Origin: Echeneis naucrates
Taxonomy: Eukaryota; Chordata; Actinopteri; Carangiformes; Echeneidae
DNA length: 64,000 nucleotides
Assembly: GCF_900963305.1 (NCBI RefSeq)
Contig: NC_042518.1
Location: forward strand, 11,732,486 to 11,796,485
Reading direction: 5' to 3'
This document shows, piece by piece, positions 25,414-53,831 of this stretch. The notes beneath the pieces are model-generated. The model was not told where the DNA came from and did not search any database. It saw only the letters and a program-made list of their open reading frames with translations. The position numbers and the translations under genes are program-made. Numbering within the stretch: the stretch's first letter is position 1; each line of letters begins with the position of its first letter.

Positions 25414-27419
25414 TTCAAGTTGTGAAGCTACCTGATGAATGTGAAAGAAACCTCATGGCTTTCATGTGGATGAATTTACCAAATGGAGACAAAGGCTGGA
25501 GACATGATCATAGTGAGAGCCTACCCACATTTATACAAACTGATTCAGATACCTCAAAACTGTCTTTATGTTTAGACACAGCTACTGTTGGGTTATGAGC
25601 AGAAAAGCAACCACAGGGGAGCTGGCACCCTTCAGGAAAATACACATCGCTGGAACATTTATTTATTCATCTTCAACTGCTTATCTGTTTACAGGTCGCG
25701 GTCACTGGAACATATTACACTTAAAACCACTGGATGTGATGTTTTCTTTATATTTGCTGAGGTGGCTGGTACATCTTGATCAGGACAGAGGATGAAGAGA
25801 TTTGAGGACTAGAGGACTGAGGCATACAAAAAAAGAGAATCTCCATTTACTTTGCCAAGTGTATGCTGTTTTCTGTCCACAGTTATTCTGCTGTTTCTCA
25901 GCCATGAAACTCACTGTCTAATTTTGACATCTGTATGATGAGCGACGCTGTGTGAAACTACTCCAACATGTGGCTAAGCCTGTGTGGGGGAAAACTGAAA
26001 TAGGTGCCTTTTGTGAAGTTAGAATAAGCCAACTTACGGTTTCACCAAAAATGTTCCCTTTCTTTTTACTTTATCCCACTTCTTTTTTTCTTCTGAGTCA
26101 GACAGTACTCTGTGATTGCTTTCTTTTTTATGAGATACTTTTATTATTATTGTTATTATTATTATTATTTTATGTGTTGGGCTTGAGGTTTTGCTTGTTC
26201 TGTTCTCCAAAAAGTTTAAACTCCTCAGCAGTGAATGTGAAACGAAAACAATGGAGAACTTCTAAGTTCCTTGTAAAGAGCTGCTTGTTTGTCTTGATTC
26301 AACAAAGATGTTATGCAGCTTATGTACACATGCAGATAATTTGTCCTGCACATTGTCTTCTACTGTATTTATTAAAGAAAAACAAGTGACACCTCATTAT
26401 TTCCCAGTGAAAGCAGATGTAATAAAATCTTTTATGTTTTTTCCAATTGACTGTTATTATTCAACAATAGATTATTGTTGATGATTTTTTTTAAGCAAAG
26501 CCTACTCAGACTCACCAGCTAACAAAGGTCAGCTTCACTATTTATAGTGTCTTGACATCTGGTGGCCAGTTAAAGAAGTGTTGTGATATTTCCATATGTC
26601 TATTTATAGATGTACATGCTTGTTCATAAATGTTTTCACCTGTTTTTTTTTTACAATTTCACACACTATGGTATTGTGAAACTTCTGACAATTTCATTCC
26701 AATTGAACTAACTCTAAAAGATAGATTAAAATAACTACTCCTAAAAACATAGGTATATACCCTGTAGAGTATTCTTGTGATGGAAACGGGTGGATGGAAA
26801 CCAAACCGCTACTATTTGTGAATCACAGGAGTTTTCAAAACAAAACACTACCTATTTTATTTTATTTTATAATCTTTGGCACCATTAATATACAATATTT
26901 TATAGACAGGTGGTAATGGCATGGCACCGATAACATCCTGGAATTCACAATATTGTAAAAATCACGAGTTTATCTCCTTAAGACATATATTTTATATTTT
27001 TACTTTAAATACTATTTTGTTTGGGTTAGGGTAAGGGTTATTAAAATACACAGCATGAAATAGTATTTTCTGGTAACTGCTTTTGAAAAAGCTATAACAA
27101 TTAGTCATGCAGAATATAGACCTATTATTAATACTGATGTAAACATGCAATAAGCATCCTGATATTGCATTTGATTGAATTCCAGTTCACATTAACAACT
27201 CCATACAGGATATGCATGATGTTTTCTATTTTATAAACTGAAAGTTTTGTGTGTCCAATCTTTGTCTACACTGAAACATACCTGAAGTTGTGAAGTAAAA
27301 AAATTCCCCGTAGAATTTGGGCTCCGTAGAGTAGGAATATGACGTGAGAAGACTTTACACAATAGCAACAGCCTTTGTGTCTTTTTTTTTATATATATAT
27401 ATATGGTATACAACTTTCA
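25414..27419 (+). other. 3' UTR of PPxY gene, then intergenic
   Basis: AATAAA at 26421-26426 gives a likely 3' UTR of about 1 kb for the upstream gene. An ATT trinucleotide repeat at about 26140-26170 lies within it. After 26.45 kb the sequence is AT-rich without exons. A short TTAGGG-like tract lies at about 27022-27040. A T run followed by (AT)n lies at about 27382-27405, just before the GC-richer start of the next gene. Confidence 0.55.
26421..26426 (+). terminator. Poly(A) signal of PPxY gene
   Basis: Canonical AATAAA about 1 kb after the stop codon and followed by T-rich sequence. It is the best candidate for the 3' end of the upstream gene. Confidence 0.55.
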
Positions 27420-27615
27420 AACATGGCGGCGCGTCTTGTCCACTGAGGAGGGACTTGCTCCCGTCACTGCCGGAAAAAGCCGAAGGCTTCCGATCAGGCT
27501 GGTATGTAAACAAGGTCAGACACTGCAGCACACAGACGAAACACTGCCCGACTGTCTGCACGCCGCTGAGACGAGAAGACACCCGCACTGTTTCACCAGC
27601 TCGCCGAACACGAAG
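27420..27615 (+). promoter_or_regulatory. Probable promoter and noncoding exon 1 of SPRY gene
   Basis: A CpG-richer block ending in a strong donor (CGAAG then GTAAGT). It precedes the first coding exon by 1.26 kb. No start codon here reads into the next exon in phase with the SPRY protein as modelled, so I take it as 5' UTR. The exact transcription start is not visible. Confidence 0.5.
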
Positions 27616-28883
27616 GTAAGTTGTGCGTAAATGTGCAAAGATCAACCTTGTGTTGTTTGTGTTGTTTTATACAGGACGCCCCGCAATGACATCCGAAATA
27701 AGCAGGGTGAATGTTTGAAATGTATCGTTGTGAGACGTTTAGAGTTTCAGATAAATGAGTTTGCAACGTGCAGAAGGAGTCTAATTGTATATACAACATA
27801 GATTTGCCGCAAAGTCACACGGCAGGTGTGTGCTTACCTTATGCGCAGTCAGCTGGCCTCCAACTGGGTCGCTCTCACTGCAAAAGCTGCTTGGTCATGT
27901 TTTCCCACGACAGCAATGAATCTTTTATTTCTGAGCGCTTCCCCCTTCATACGCCTGCAGTCTGTTTTTCAGTCAGTGCTATTTTCATACATTATCAATG
28001 TACAGTTGCAAATGAGATATTTTTGCTTGGCTTTTTATATAAATCAGCATTGCTGCATATGTAGTATTATACACAACATATGAACCACTTACAAAACCAC
28101 TGTTTATAAATGCTACACCTTGTGCTTGAAATTATAATTTTTTTCATTAAGTGAGGAAGACAAAAAGAGAGAGGAAGGCTTGAGGAAGGCTTAGCTGAAA
28201 ACACGCATGACCTGTCACGTTTTGCTGGATGTTTTTTTATTATTATTATTATTTTTTTATTGCTCTGTTCTGCTCCGGTTTATCACTGCCCCTGATGTGA
28301 CCTGCTGAAAATCAGAAACATTCCTCATATCTCACCAGAGATAATATGACTTTGCTAACTGGTTTAGTAGATAATTTTTTGTATTTGGCAATGCCGGCCA
28401 GGGCCAGGGACACCACGTCCTTCACATGTGGTCACCCTCAGAGGTGATGATTTTACCGAATAGCCGTTTTAGCTCTCTTCGTGACATTTTGCTTTGACTG
28501 CAAGGTTGTGTCTTAAGGGGACAGATGACCAGGGGTCTGATAGAATAGTGTCTTCTGTCAGCCACCAAATGTAGTTCGACCCCAGATCATCCTAAATAAA
28601 TATAAAGTAAATATGGATCAAGTTTACCAGCAGAACCCTGTCCTCTGTCATATAGTCTTAGTGGGGGTAAATGCCACCAGACTCTGCACAGACAAGAAAG
28701 TACCAGATTAAGATTTATATATGTCCATGTAAATTTCAATACATTCTAATGCTCTGTGATAAGGTGTCAAGGCTGCTACCGAAACATATAGAGGAGCTTC
28801 TGCCACTAGATAAGACATGTTCATACGATTGTCAAAAGTGACGTTTTTTTATTTTTGTTTCCCACTGTTAAAGACCAGCCAAG

Positions 28884-31643
28884 ATGATGCAGTGTTTTCA
28901 CTTCATGGTGGAGCCAGCCAAAAACTTTACGGCCAAGATAAAGGTAACATGTTTTGGGAAGCTCAGAAGAAACATTGTGCGTTTCATGCACAAACCTGTT
29001 TTGTTCCTGGCACAATGTCAGTATAAAGGTGATGTGATAATGTTTTTGTACTATCGTGTGACGGCACACATTTCCCTTCTCCTGGTTTTGTTTATCAAAA
29101 AACAGCTATTGTATATGCATAGTTGCTAATGGTATGAATCACTGCAGAGAGGCTGGAAAGGAATGGTGTCTTTTTGTTTCTGCTGACAGGAACAGAGCCA
29201 CGATCTGCATTTTGATCAGGCTGAGTGACCATCTCCCATTTAATTTGACCTTATTGGTTTTGAAAACACCCATAAAGCAGATCTTTAGTCCTTCAAGTGT
29301 CTTTTGAGTTCATTTTACCGAGAATTGTTCTCTTTACAAACTGTTTCCTATTTAAAAAAAAATTCCTTATAGGAATCTAATAAGAGAGCAAAGAAGGACA
29401 AGAGGGAGCCTCTGGATGAGGATCAGCTGTTTGTTGTGGATCTGGCTAGAGACCTCAGCCGAGTGTGCCAGGTATGATCTCTTGCAAATGCACTACAACA
29501 TTGGAATCATCAGCGTTAGAGCACTGTCAGAACTGAATGGTCTGGATCCAGGATCATCTAAAGTCAAAGGATCATTACAAATCAATTCAAAGTTTATTTA
29601 TATTACATAGCAAAAGTTACCATAAGCCACTATCCAAATAGAGCATGTCTACACAATATATTTCACAAAGATGCTACAATTCAACAAACTCTTTTTGATA
29701 GTGACAAAGGAAAACTTATTTTTAAGAAACAGAGACTAAAGCAGAACTGGACTCAGGCTGGTTGACCATCTCAGGGTAATAGACATAAAAAGAAAGAATA
29801 AATTAGTGTTCATAATTCACTCATGAAGCCATATGACAGAAAAAAACAACATTCCTCACAAACCTTCTTTTTGATGGTAAAAAGGAAATTAAACTATGTG
29901 ATGATACTGGTTCAACTTTCCCCTCACTGCAGAGATCAGCAGTCCTGGAGCACATTTGGAACCAGGATGACACTTGGCCAACTCCTCTCTGCAAGGCCTT
30001 CATCCTGCAGTGGGCGTCCAGGCTGGAGAGTAAGGTGCTTATCTGGGAAACAAATGATCCGGATACACATGAACTATCCTTAAAGAATTGACAGGTTTAC
30101 TGATTAATGATGTGGATCTTTTTGCAGAAAAGGCCCTTGCAGACTGATGGCTGGCCAGAGATGGGTGAGGGCAAATTGCCAGATCTGATTAGTGAACAGG
30201 ACCTTCTGCAGGCCAAAAACGTGATCCTCAACTGGATCAAGGACGTGAGAGCTCAGCCTGAGGTGGGAAGTTCACATATGTACCCCTCCCTCTTTGCGGC
30301 TTTTTTTTTTTTCTACATAGAAACTTTTTATTTTAATTGACTATCTTGCAGCAAAGTGTGTGGCCTGGAGAACCTGTGGCAAAGGTTTTGGAGGACCTTC
30401 AGTCAGCCTGGCGTTGGGGTCGTGCACCCAATTTGCTGACTGCTATGGAACTGGTCATGTGGACTTTAATGCTGCAGCGCCCAGATAAGGTTTGTTATAA
30501 TATTCACTTTGGGGTTGGTACTTTATCAATTTGTTGTTCAGGTATGATAAAATCTTTCTTGGCGTATTCTTGCAGGACACCATACCACAGCAATGGCTCA
30601 TGTGGAAGCAGAAGACTCAGAATATTGGTTTGTTGTTGAATTAAAACTGAATTAATTTGTAATCTCAATGTATATGTGTAAACTTTCAAACCCTTATGAG
30701 TCTGTTTCTCTCTTTTTGAAGGTGGCATATCCTACATTCCTCAACCAGGTGAGTAGCAGATAGTAGAGTGAAATTTAATACATTCTGTACAGGATACGTG
30801 CAAGATCTTTCTATTTTTACATTTTATACATTTTTTACAATTTACAGGTATTTGCATGTATCACAATCGACTATTGTTAGATCCACAGTCCGTTGTGTTT
30901 TCATTGCATAACAGATAATGTACAATATCATAATTTACTGCTCTCTCATAAAAATGTTGCATGTTTGCAGTTTGGGACTGGATCTCAGATGCTGCAGGTA
31001 CAGGATTAATTCTATCAGTCTTTCAATCAGTGTAATCTCCTCTGAGTCAGTCTGCTAATTTGGACTGTTGCTTGACCCTGTAGTTGAGGTGACCCTGGAT
31101 CTAGACACAGCAAACCCTGATCTGCTCATCTCCACTGATGAGAAGAGGATGCGCTGTGGCTTTGAGAGGAAGGATGTTCCCAACTACCACCAGCGCTTTG
31201 ACGGCTGGTGGTGTGCTGTTGGGGTGGAGGGCTTTGGGTCTGGCCGGCACTACTGGGAGGTGGAGGTCGGCGAGCGGGACTGGCGGCTGGGTGTGGCAAA
31301 AGAGTCTGCCTTGAGGAAGGGCTTCAAGTCACTCAACACCAATACAGGGTACCTGACCCTGCGGCTGGAGAGGGGCACTGAGCTGAAGGCGCTGACTGTG
31401 CCCTTCACTTCCCTGCCCCCAGGCCTCATCCCTCGCAAAGTGGGCATCTACCTCGACTATGAGCATGGCCAGCTGTCCTTCTATGATGTGGACAAACACC
31501 TGCATATTTACACCTACAATGAGAGCTTCACCGAGAAGCTGTTCCCATTGTTTGGTACAGTAGAAATCATCAAGGATCTGGTGATCAGGTCCCCAGCAGC
31601 TAAGACCCATTGTCTCTGCTCCACGTCCTGCCTCTGGGGTTGA
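28884..31643 (+). CDS. SPRY (B30.2) protein with unrecognised N-terminal region
   Basis: Coding exons 28884-28943, 29373-29471, 29933-30034, 30128-30262, 30352-30489, 30576-30627, 30722-30748, 30971-30997 and 31084-31643 join in phase to 399 residues. The start is the first ATG after a good acceptor at 28873. Residues 214 to about 392 form a PRY-SPRY domain. Visible landmarks are VTLDLDTANPDLLIS, GSGRHYWEVEV, WRLGVAKES, GIYLDYEHGQLSFYDV and LFPLFG. The C-terminus is Cys-rich (HCLCSTSC). SPRY domains bind peptides or proteins. Residues 1-195 are predicted mostly helical, rich in Trp and Leu, with no RING, B-box or long coiled coil, so this is not a standard TRIM protein. Exons 7 and 8 are 27 nt each and in the same phase, so each can be skipped without a frame change. 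I do not recognise a named orthologue. Confidence 0.85.
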
Positions 31644-33088
31644 GTTTCCTTCTGTCACCTCTTCCTTTAAGATCCAGTAGACATCATGTTAAAGTATAAT
31701 AAACCAGGTTATGTAAAACTGTAATCAGAATCAAAGATCCTGATGTAAAAGACCAACTATAGCTCTCCAATGTGACCATATTCTATGCTGCTGCTGCTTC
31801 ACTGTGATTTTTGCTGCCACTTTCTCACTATAGAGTTATCATGTTATCTGTGTAGGAGTCACTGGCGCTAAAAGCCCAAGCACTAACACTCATCAGTGCT
31901 CTGAGAGTAGGACAATATACTACACACATCTCAATGCTGTGGCCCACTTGTCAATGACTGAACCTGTGCTGCCATGTTATCATGTTTCCCTTTGCTCAAA
32001 CAATGTATTTTCATACATTTCAAATAAAGCCTATAGCATTAACTTAATGTATTGTGCAATATTAATCCTGCAGTAAGAATGCACTATGTGAATAATAAAT
32101 AAAGCAAATGTGTGTCTTAAATTCTAGTCTATTTATTGATGTAGGGCTGCGTTATTAAGTGTATGTGTATGATCATGTATTTAGATGTAACACAGGCTGA
32201 GGGACCTTTTAATCATTAAGAGAAAAGTAATTGACCTGTCAAACATTACTTGCAATTAGACATAGAATGTGTTAAAAGTTTGAAAATTTCACTCAACTTA
32301 CACATCAAGAAACATTACATGAACATATTACTGACCCCTTGTGTGTCTACATTTGAGTACATTTAATGAAATATATTAATTTTTGAAAATTATTCTTTTA
32401 CTTTATTTTACTTTTTCCCCACTGCAGTTTGGAGGAAGGTATTGCACTTTTTAATCCAAAATATTTATTTTACAGTTGTGTTAATGATGGCTGAAATAAC
32501 AATCCTCTTGAATATGAGGCATCAGTATAGGTTAAAATACAAATCGGTGTGTCAGGTTCATTTAGCAGCTCAACCCTGGCCATCTTAGGCATTCAAATGC
32601 TGCTTGCATGTTAATAGCCTTAATTATAGCCTGATAGTCCACCAATTAAGCATATGCAACTCAGCATGATTTAGTATTTTTATATATTTATTTGTCGAAC
32701 ATGTCGTTGATATAACATACTATAACCAATTTAAATTGTGAAAGTTTGCTTGTGATAGAGTATTGGGTTAGAGGGTGTCCACATACTTTTTGTCCACACA
32801 ATTATTTGCATTGCGAGTTGAAAAGTGTGAACCAGCTGCACCAATCACAGAGCTCTCAATCTGACCGTGATGTCACCGCATTAAACATACACATATTATA
32901 AAAATAACATAACATAAAAAATTCAAAATTAAACAGACTTTATGAGGAGCGACTGGATATAATTGAAATTATGTTGCTTTTGTTTTTGTATTTATTTAAA
33001 GTTGCATTTTCAGTTTCTCTGCTATTAGCACTGTGATGATGTCATTCGTGTGCGACAACACAAGAACGGGTTATGTGACGGAAAGACG
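31644..33088 (+). other. 3' UTR of SPRY gene and recql5 upstream region
   Basis: AATAAA at 32023-32028 lies about 380 bp after the stop codon and is a likely poly(A) signal. A second lies near 32097. The rest, up to the recql5 start, is AT-rich without exons. The recql5 5' UTR and promoter must lie in the last few hundred bases. Confidence 0.6.
32023..32028 (+). terminator. Poly(A) signal of SPRY gene
   Basis: Canonical AATAAA at a usual distance from the stop codon. Confidence 0.6.
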
Positions 33089-44088
<11,000 letters not shown>

Positions 44089-45836
44089 TGGGAAGAGAAA
44101 CTGCCATATTTAGGGCCCAGTACTTCCTCTTTGTCAGTACCTCTTGTTCCAGTGAGCTCAGGCTTCACCACAGATGCCTGTTGAAGAGGTCAGCGGCTGA
44201 TTTGCTGCTAGAAGTTAGCTTTTTTTAGACAGGTTGCTGCTACAGTAGGCTATGTCAATTATTTAGCAATAAACTGTGTTAGGGCCTGAGAGAGAAGAGG
44301 AGTACTTGCCCAAGTGCTTTTTTATGTTTAAATCCATTAACTGTTTGTATACACTTCAGTTTTTGGATGAGCAAAGGATTTAGGCAGCAGTGTCTTAATT
44401 CCCCTTCAATATGAGAACACTGTGTGAGGCTTTGCACTTATAACAGCAGTTAAACATGTTTCAAGTCTCTTCAAGCTGGTTGTCATACACACAAGATTTA
44501 TTCTCTGGGGACCATGAACATTGGTACTAGATAGCTGTTGAGGTATGTCAATCTGGACCAAAGCAGTGGACCAGCCGAGCCCATCCATAGAGCCATACCG
44601 CCATAGAAACGTGCCATCAGTTGACTGCAATATGAAGTACAGATGTAAATGGGGATAAAATGTGCAAAACCACTCCAACAGATGTTTTACTGTTTCACAT
44701 AAACCATGTGGTTCTGTCTAATGTTTCTGTTGCTGCTACAAACTTATTGTTTGGTTGCTGAACTGCAGAACAGGGGGCAAAGTAAATAGACAGAAATGAG
44801 GGACATTTTATGATGTAAGACTATTATTTATGTATTTTCTTTCACTTCAAATGAATTTAGATTTGTTGCAGGGCTTTGAAGATTCGTTGTCCCTGACCTT
44901 TAGCAAGGGGACACTTTGTACTGAGAGATGTATTTTTTTTTTGTCATTGTTTGTGAAATAGTTTGCTTTGAGGGACTGTGAGGGGACACAGTGGCTGGCT
45001 GGGGACAGGAGGAGGACAGACTTCACTGTGAAGAGCCACAGTCAGTCTGCTCCTCAGTGTTTCCAATAAAGACCAAGCTGACAGTGTGAGACATCCCTCA
45101 TTGTCTCCTCGTCAATAACTGCTGATGTCCACTGTTGGACAGTCAGACTCACTGCAGGGGGAGACGTCGGTGCCGGAGACACCGTCAGCGACAGTCTGTG
45201 TCAAGGCGGTGGTGACGTCACCTCTCCAAGTGCTGCCTTCAGGTGTTCCATGTAACTCCTGGCTTCTGATGTGCTGTCCTTCAGACTACTTCTAAGGTCT
45301 GTCATGTGATTTTTACATGATGATTAAATATACATCGAAGTGAAGTTTGTGGTGTCACCTGCAGCTTTTGAAGTGTCCGTACTAATTAAAAGATGCCGTC
45401 TTTGTCACAGAAGCTATTACAGGAAAGCCCAGTTCTACTTAGGGATAACTATCGTCTGGGGGCCATGATTATTACTGCCAAAGAGGTTGTAGAGGTGTTT
45501 CAATTTGAACCATGCATGAGTGTGTGTGCAGACGTCTGCAGACATGATGGATTACAGCATTACAGGGAACAATGGGCCATCAGAGACACACAGGGGGGAC
45601 GATGGAGCACCCAGTGCAGTGCCTTAGTTTCATGTTTTTGGACGAAAATAGTAATAATAATAATAATAGTTTTTATATGGCGGAATAAGTATAGGGATGT
45701 ATCAGGCAGCGGTAACCAGGTATACGTGCCCACATACGTCCCACTTGCAGGATGTCCGACAGACCTTGAACGCGGCAGCAGGACTGAGAGCCGGTAGCCG
45801 GTGTGAGTCTGCGGAGACGCGCTGCACAGCCCCAGC
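44089..45836 (+). other. recql5 3' UTR and cdr2l upstream region
   Basis: AATAAA occurs at 44268-44273 and again at 45065-45070, offering a short (about 0.2 kb) and a long (about 1 kb) recql5 3' UTR. After 45.1 kb the sequence becomes GC-richer toward the cdr2l promoter. A few open frames are present but none resembles a protein family. Confidence 0.6.
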
Positions 45837-45900
45837 TGCTGGAGGGCTGCTGGAGGGCTGCTGGACGGCTGCTGGACGGCTGCTGGACGGCTGCTGGACC
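45837..45900. repeat. 11-bp GCTGCTGGA(C/G)G tandem repeat
   Basis: Five to six near-identical 11-bp units (GGCTGCTGGAC type) in the GC-rich 5' region of cdr2l, about 190 bp before its start codon. It is likely promoter or 5' UTR. Confidence 0.75.
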
Positions 45901-46085
45901 GCTAGTCGGACTCTCCGCTTCATCCGGTCCGTCGCGGACCTGCCGACATCAGCAGCAGGTGCTCTAACGGAGGAGGGGGCGGGGCTGCGGCCGCACGCTC
46001 ACTGTTGTTTGCTGCCACTTCCGGGCGAGCAGTCGGTGAATCAGGAGATCACGTCGGCTGCGGGAGGAGAAGTTGATCGGCATCG

Positions 46086-51378
<5,293 letters not shown>

Positions 51379-52287
51379 GCGGGGGCTCATTACTGAAAAA
51401 GGTAATCACACAGGATTTATTTATCTTCGTTTACCTCACTGTCTTGAGGGATTGTTGTTTAACATGACTTCAGGGGTGGGTGGCTGTAGTCTAAAAGAAG
51501 GCTGAATGATTTTTAGGATATAAGCTAGACTGATTAATTTAACGCTGCCAAATATTATAATTCACTTTGTGTTGTCACTGTGGATCAAATGCCTTTTCTG
51601 AAAACCCGTACCTGACAAAAAAAATCAGGTCTTTTCTGTCTAAGGACAATCTAGTATGTGATGTAGTTTGACATACTAGGAGTATTTGAGATGTACTGAT
51701 GCAGAACTTATCTTAACTTTTGCCATTTATTTTTGGATGGAAAATAATCTAATCAAATAATAGCATAGAGGAAAACTGCCATTGGCTTTGAAAACTACTG
51801 ACATTTGAAGCATGTAGCTCTCTAATAAACACTAAGTGCTAGATTGATCTTTAAAAAGTAGATAAAAATACATTGCACAAGCTTTTGACCTGTTCGAGGT
51901 GCTGAAGGATGCAGGAGTGATAGTTAAATGGTATTTTTTGAGTTGGTTGGATGGTACAGATCTTCCAGACAGCTGCCAAAGTGTACTGTGCTTGTGTGTT
52001 TGATGGAGTCCTGTTTGCTTACATGGTTAATATGGAAGAGCTGATTATATAGACACCTCTGTAGTGTTTTTTTTTTTTTTTTTTTTTCTTCCAGCATGCA
52101 TTACAAACTACAGGGGATGAATGATGTGTGTCATTGTTTCAGGGATTTCATTTATAAGTAATCAGTTTCTTGTGGTATCGCATTGTCCATCATCCATGTT
52201 GTCCATTTAAAATATTTTGTTAATTAAAATCAATGTATTAACCATGTTATTTGTTTGTGAAGTGCTCAGGGAGGCAACAACTGAACA

Positions 52288-52293
52288 AATAAA
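52288..52293 (+). terminator. Distal poly(A) signal of cdr2l
   Basis: Canonical AATAAA. A second, more proximal AATAAA at 51824-51829 may also be used. Confidence 0.5.
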
Positions 52294-52324
52294 ACGAGGA
52301 CACCCAGAGGCCCAGTCTGAAGAC

Positions 52325-52330
52325 TTTAAT
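52325..52330 (-). terminator. Likely poly(A) signal of arhgdia
   Basis: ATTAAA on the minus strand, the common variant signal, about 1.5 kb after the stop codon and facing the cdr2l signal. Confidence 0.45.
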
Positions 52331-53831
52331 GTGAACACAGCATATCAGTAAACTGTAATACAAGTAGCACACAAAGACAGACCCAACCCAGAGAAAAAGC
52401 ATCAGTCCATGTTGCACTAGAGCTGAATGAAGCTGTAGAAACAGATACCGTTCCCACACTTAAGGAGTGTATCAAAAAAAAAAAACAAAAAAAAACACCA
52501 TCTACAGCATGGAGGGGTGATCATCAGGGTCTGGTTGGGGACTGATGTCTCTAAATGGGTTCAGAAGTCAATTACAGACAATGTTTCACCTCACTGATGT
52601 TGGGTCAGCAGGAGCAGCATGTGGTTGTAAGAGACTGGAGGCACAGTGGACACAGGCAATGCCAAACTAGAGAAACACAAGGTGATCAAGTCCGGAAAGA
52701 ACTATGGTAACACCTCAGTGGCAATATGGCCTCAGGTACCAGAGACTAGGTGACACGACGTGGACTCTTACGAACAGTAGCTGTAAATGACCTAAAAGTC
52801 TATCTGAATGATATTTAGAACAGTACTGGATTAAGACTTAATAAATGGTGTAAGTTTGCAAATAGCAGTGACATAATTGACATCTATTTGTAATGACTTA
52901 TGAATCTTCAAGCCCGTAATAAAAGGCATTAAAAGCCCTTTGTCTTGATTCCCTGCCCATATATTACAAATATTGTTAAAAACAAGCTCACGTGATGGTC
53001 TGGCAAATATATGAAGGCAAATGGCTCAGCTAGGTTTTTTAGGGGTTTTTGTTAAGGCCACATGGTTGCCAAAATACCCTGATCAGAACAACAACCACAC
53101 CTAAAGCAAGGGGGTAGCAAGAGGTTAGAGGTAATTTGCTCCCCCTCGTTCTCACAGCAGATTTTTCCAGGTGCTAAACCCCTTGGAAAAAAAAAAATAA
53201 GAAAAAAGCATGTTCTCAATTCCAAATAGTTTACCAAGACCCTGGTACAAATAATCTGCTCAAAGGCTTTAGGAGGACTGCGTCTTAAACATTGTGTCCA
53301 GCAATGATTGCTCTGTAATCGTACAGTGGTGGTGTACTTTATAGCACTACTGATTTCTGTACTGTGCTTTCTAAGGCAGATTACAGTAATTGTACGAAAC
53401 AATCTGAAAAATATAGAAAGAGAAAAGAGGGGAAATCAAAGCAGCAATCTGAGGAAGGATTCACGTAGTTCATTCTCAAACAGCAGTTAACTTTTTTTTT
53501 CTTTTTTTTCATTTTATAAACAAACCATAACTGCAAAATCTGGATTGTGCCCATTGTTTGCTTTCTCCATTTTTTTAAAATTTAATACTTAACATAAGTT
53601 GGGTGCAAACAAATGAGACATTATAGGAGGAATGATGAAGTGACTGGAATTTTGAAAATGGAAAACTAACTAAGAGCAGGATGGGGCCGGGGGGGGGAAT
53701 CAATGGACGGAGAGAGCAAAAGTTTAATTTGACACATAATCCAGAGATGAAAATAAAAAGAAGGAATGAAAGCAAAAGAAAGAGGGGCAAAGCAAAGGGA
53801 ATACAGTGACAGGAGGAGGGCAGGGGGGAAA

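Larger units (their letters stand above)
51379..53831. other. Convergent 3' UTRs of cdr2l and arhgdia
   Basis: The two genes face each other tail to tail. On the plus strand, AATAAA lies at 51824-51829 and 52288-52293 for cdr2l. On the minus strand, ATTAAA lies at 52330-52325 for arhgdia. If the distal signals are used, the 3' UTRs are about 0.9 and 1.5 kb and their ends meet or overlap within a few tens of bases near 52.3 kb. T and A runs occur at about 52067-52087 and 52475-52497. No other gene is visible. Confidence 0.6.

Noticed and set aside
29575-29612. Possible SINE or MITE end (TTCAAAGTTTATTTATATTA)
   Set aside because: Resembles the tail of common fish repeats, but I could not define a second end or a body.
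33050-33088. In-frame extension upstream of the recql5 ATG
   Set aside because: It could start only at GTG. The ATG at 33089 leads directly into the conserved KTHFGFDNF block.
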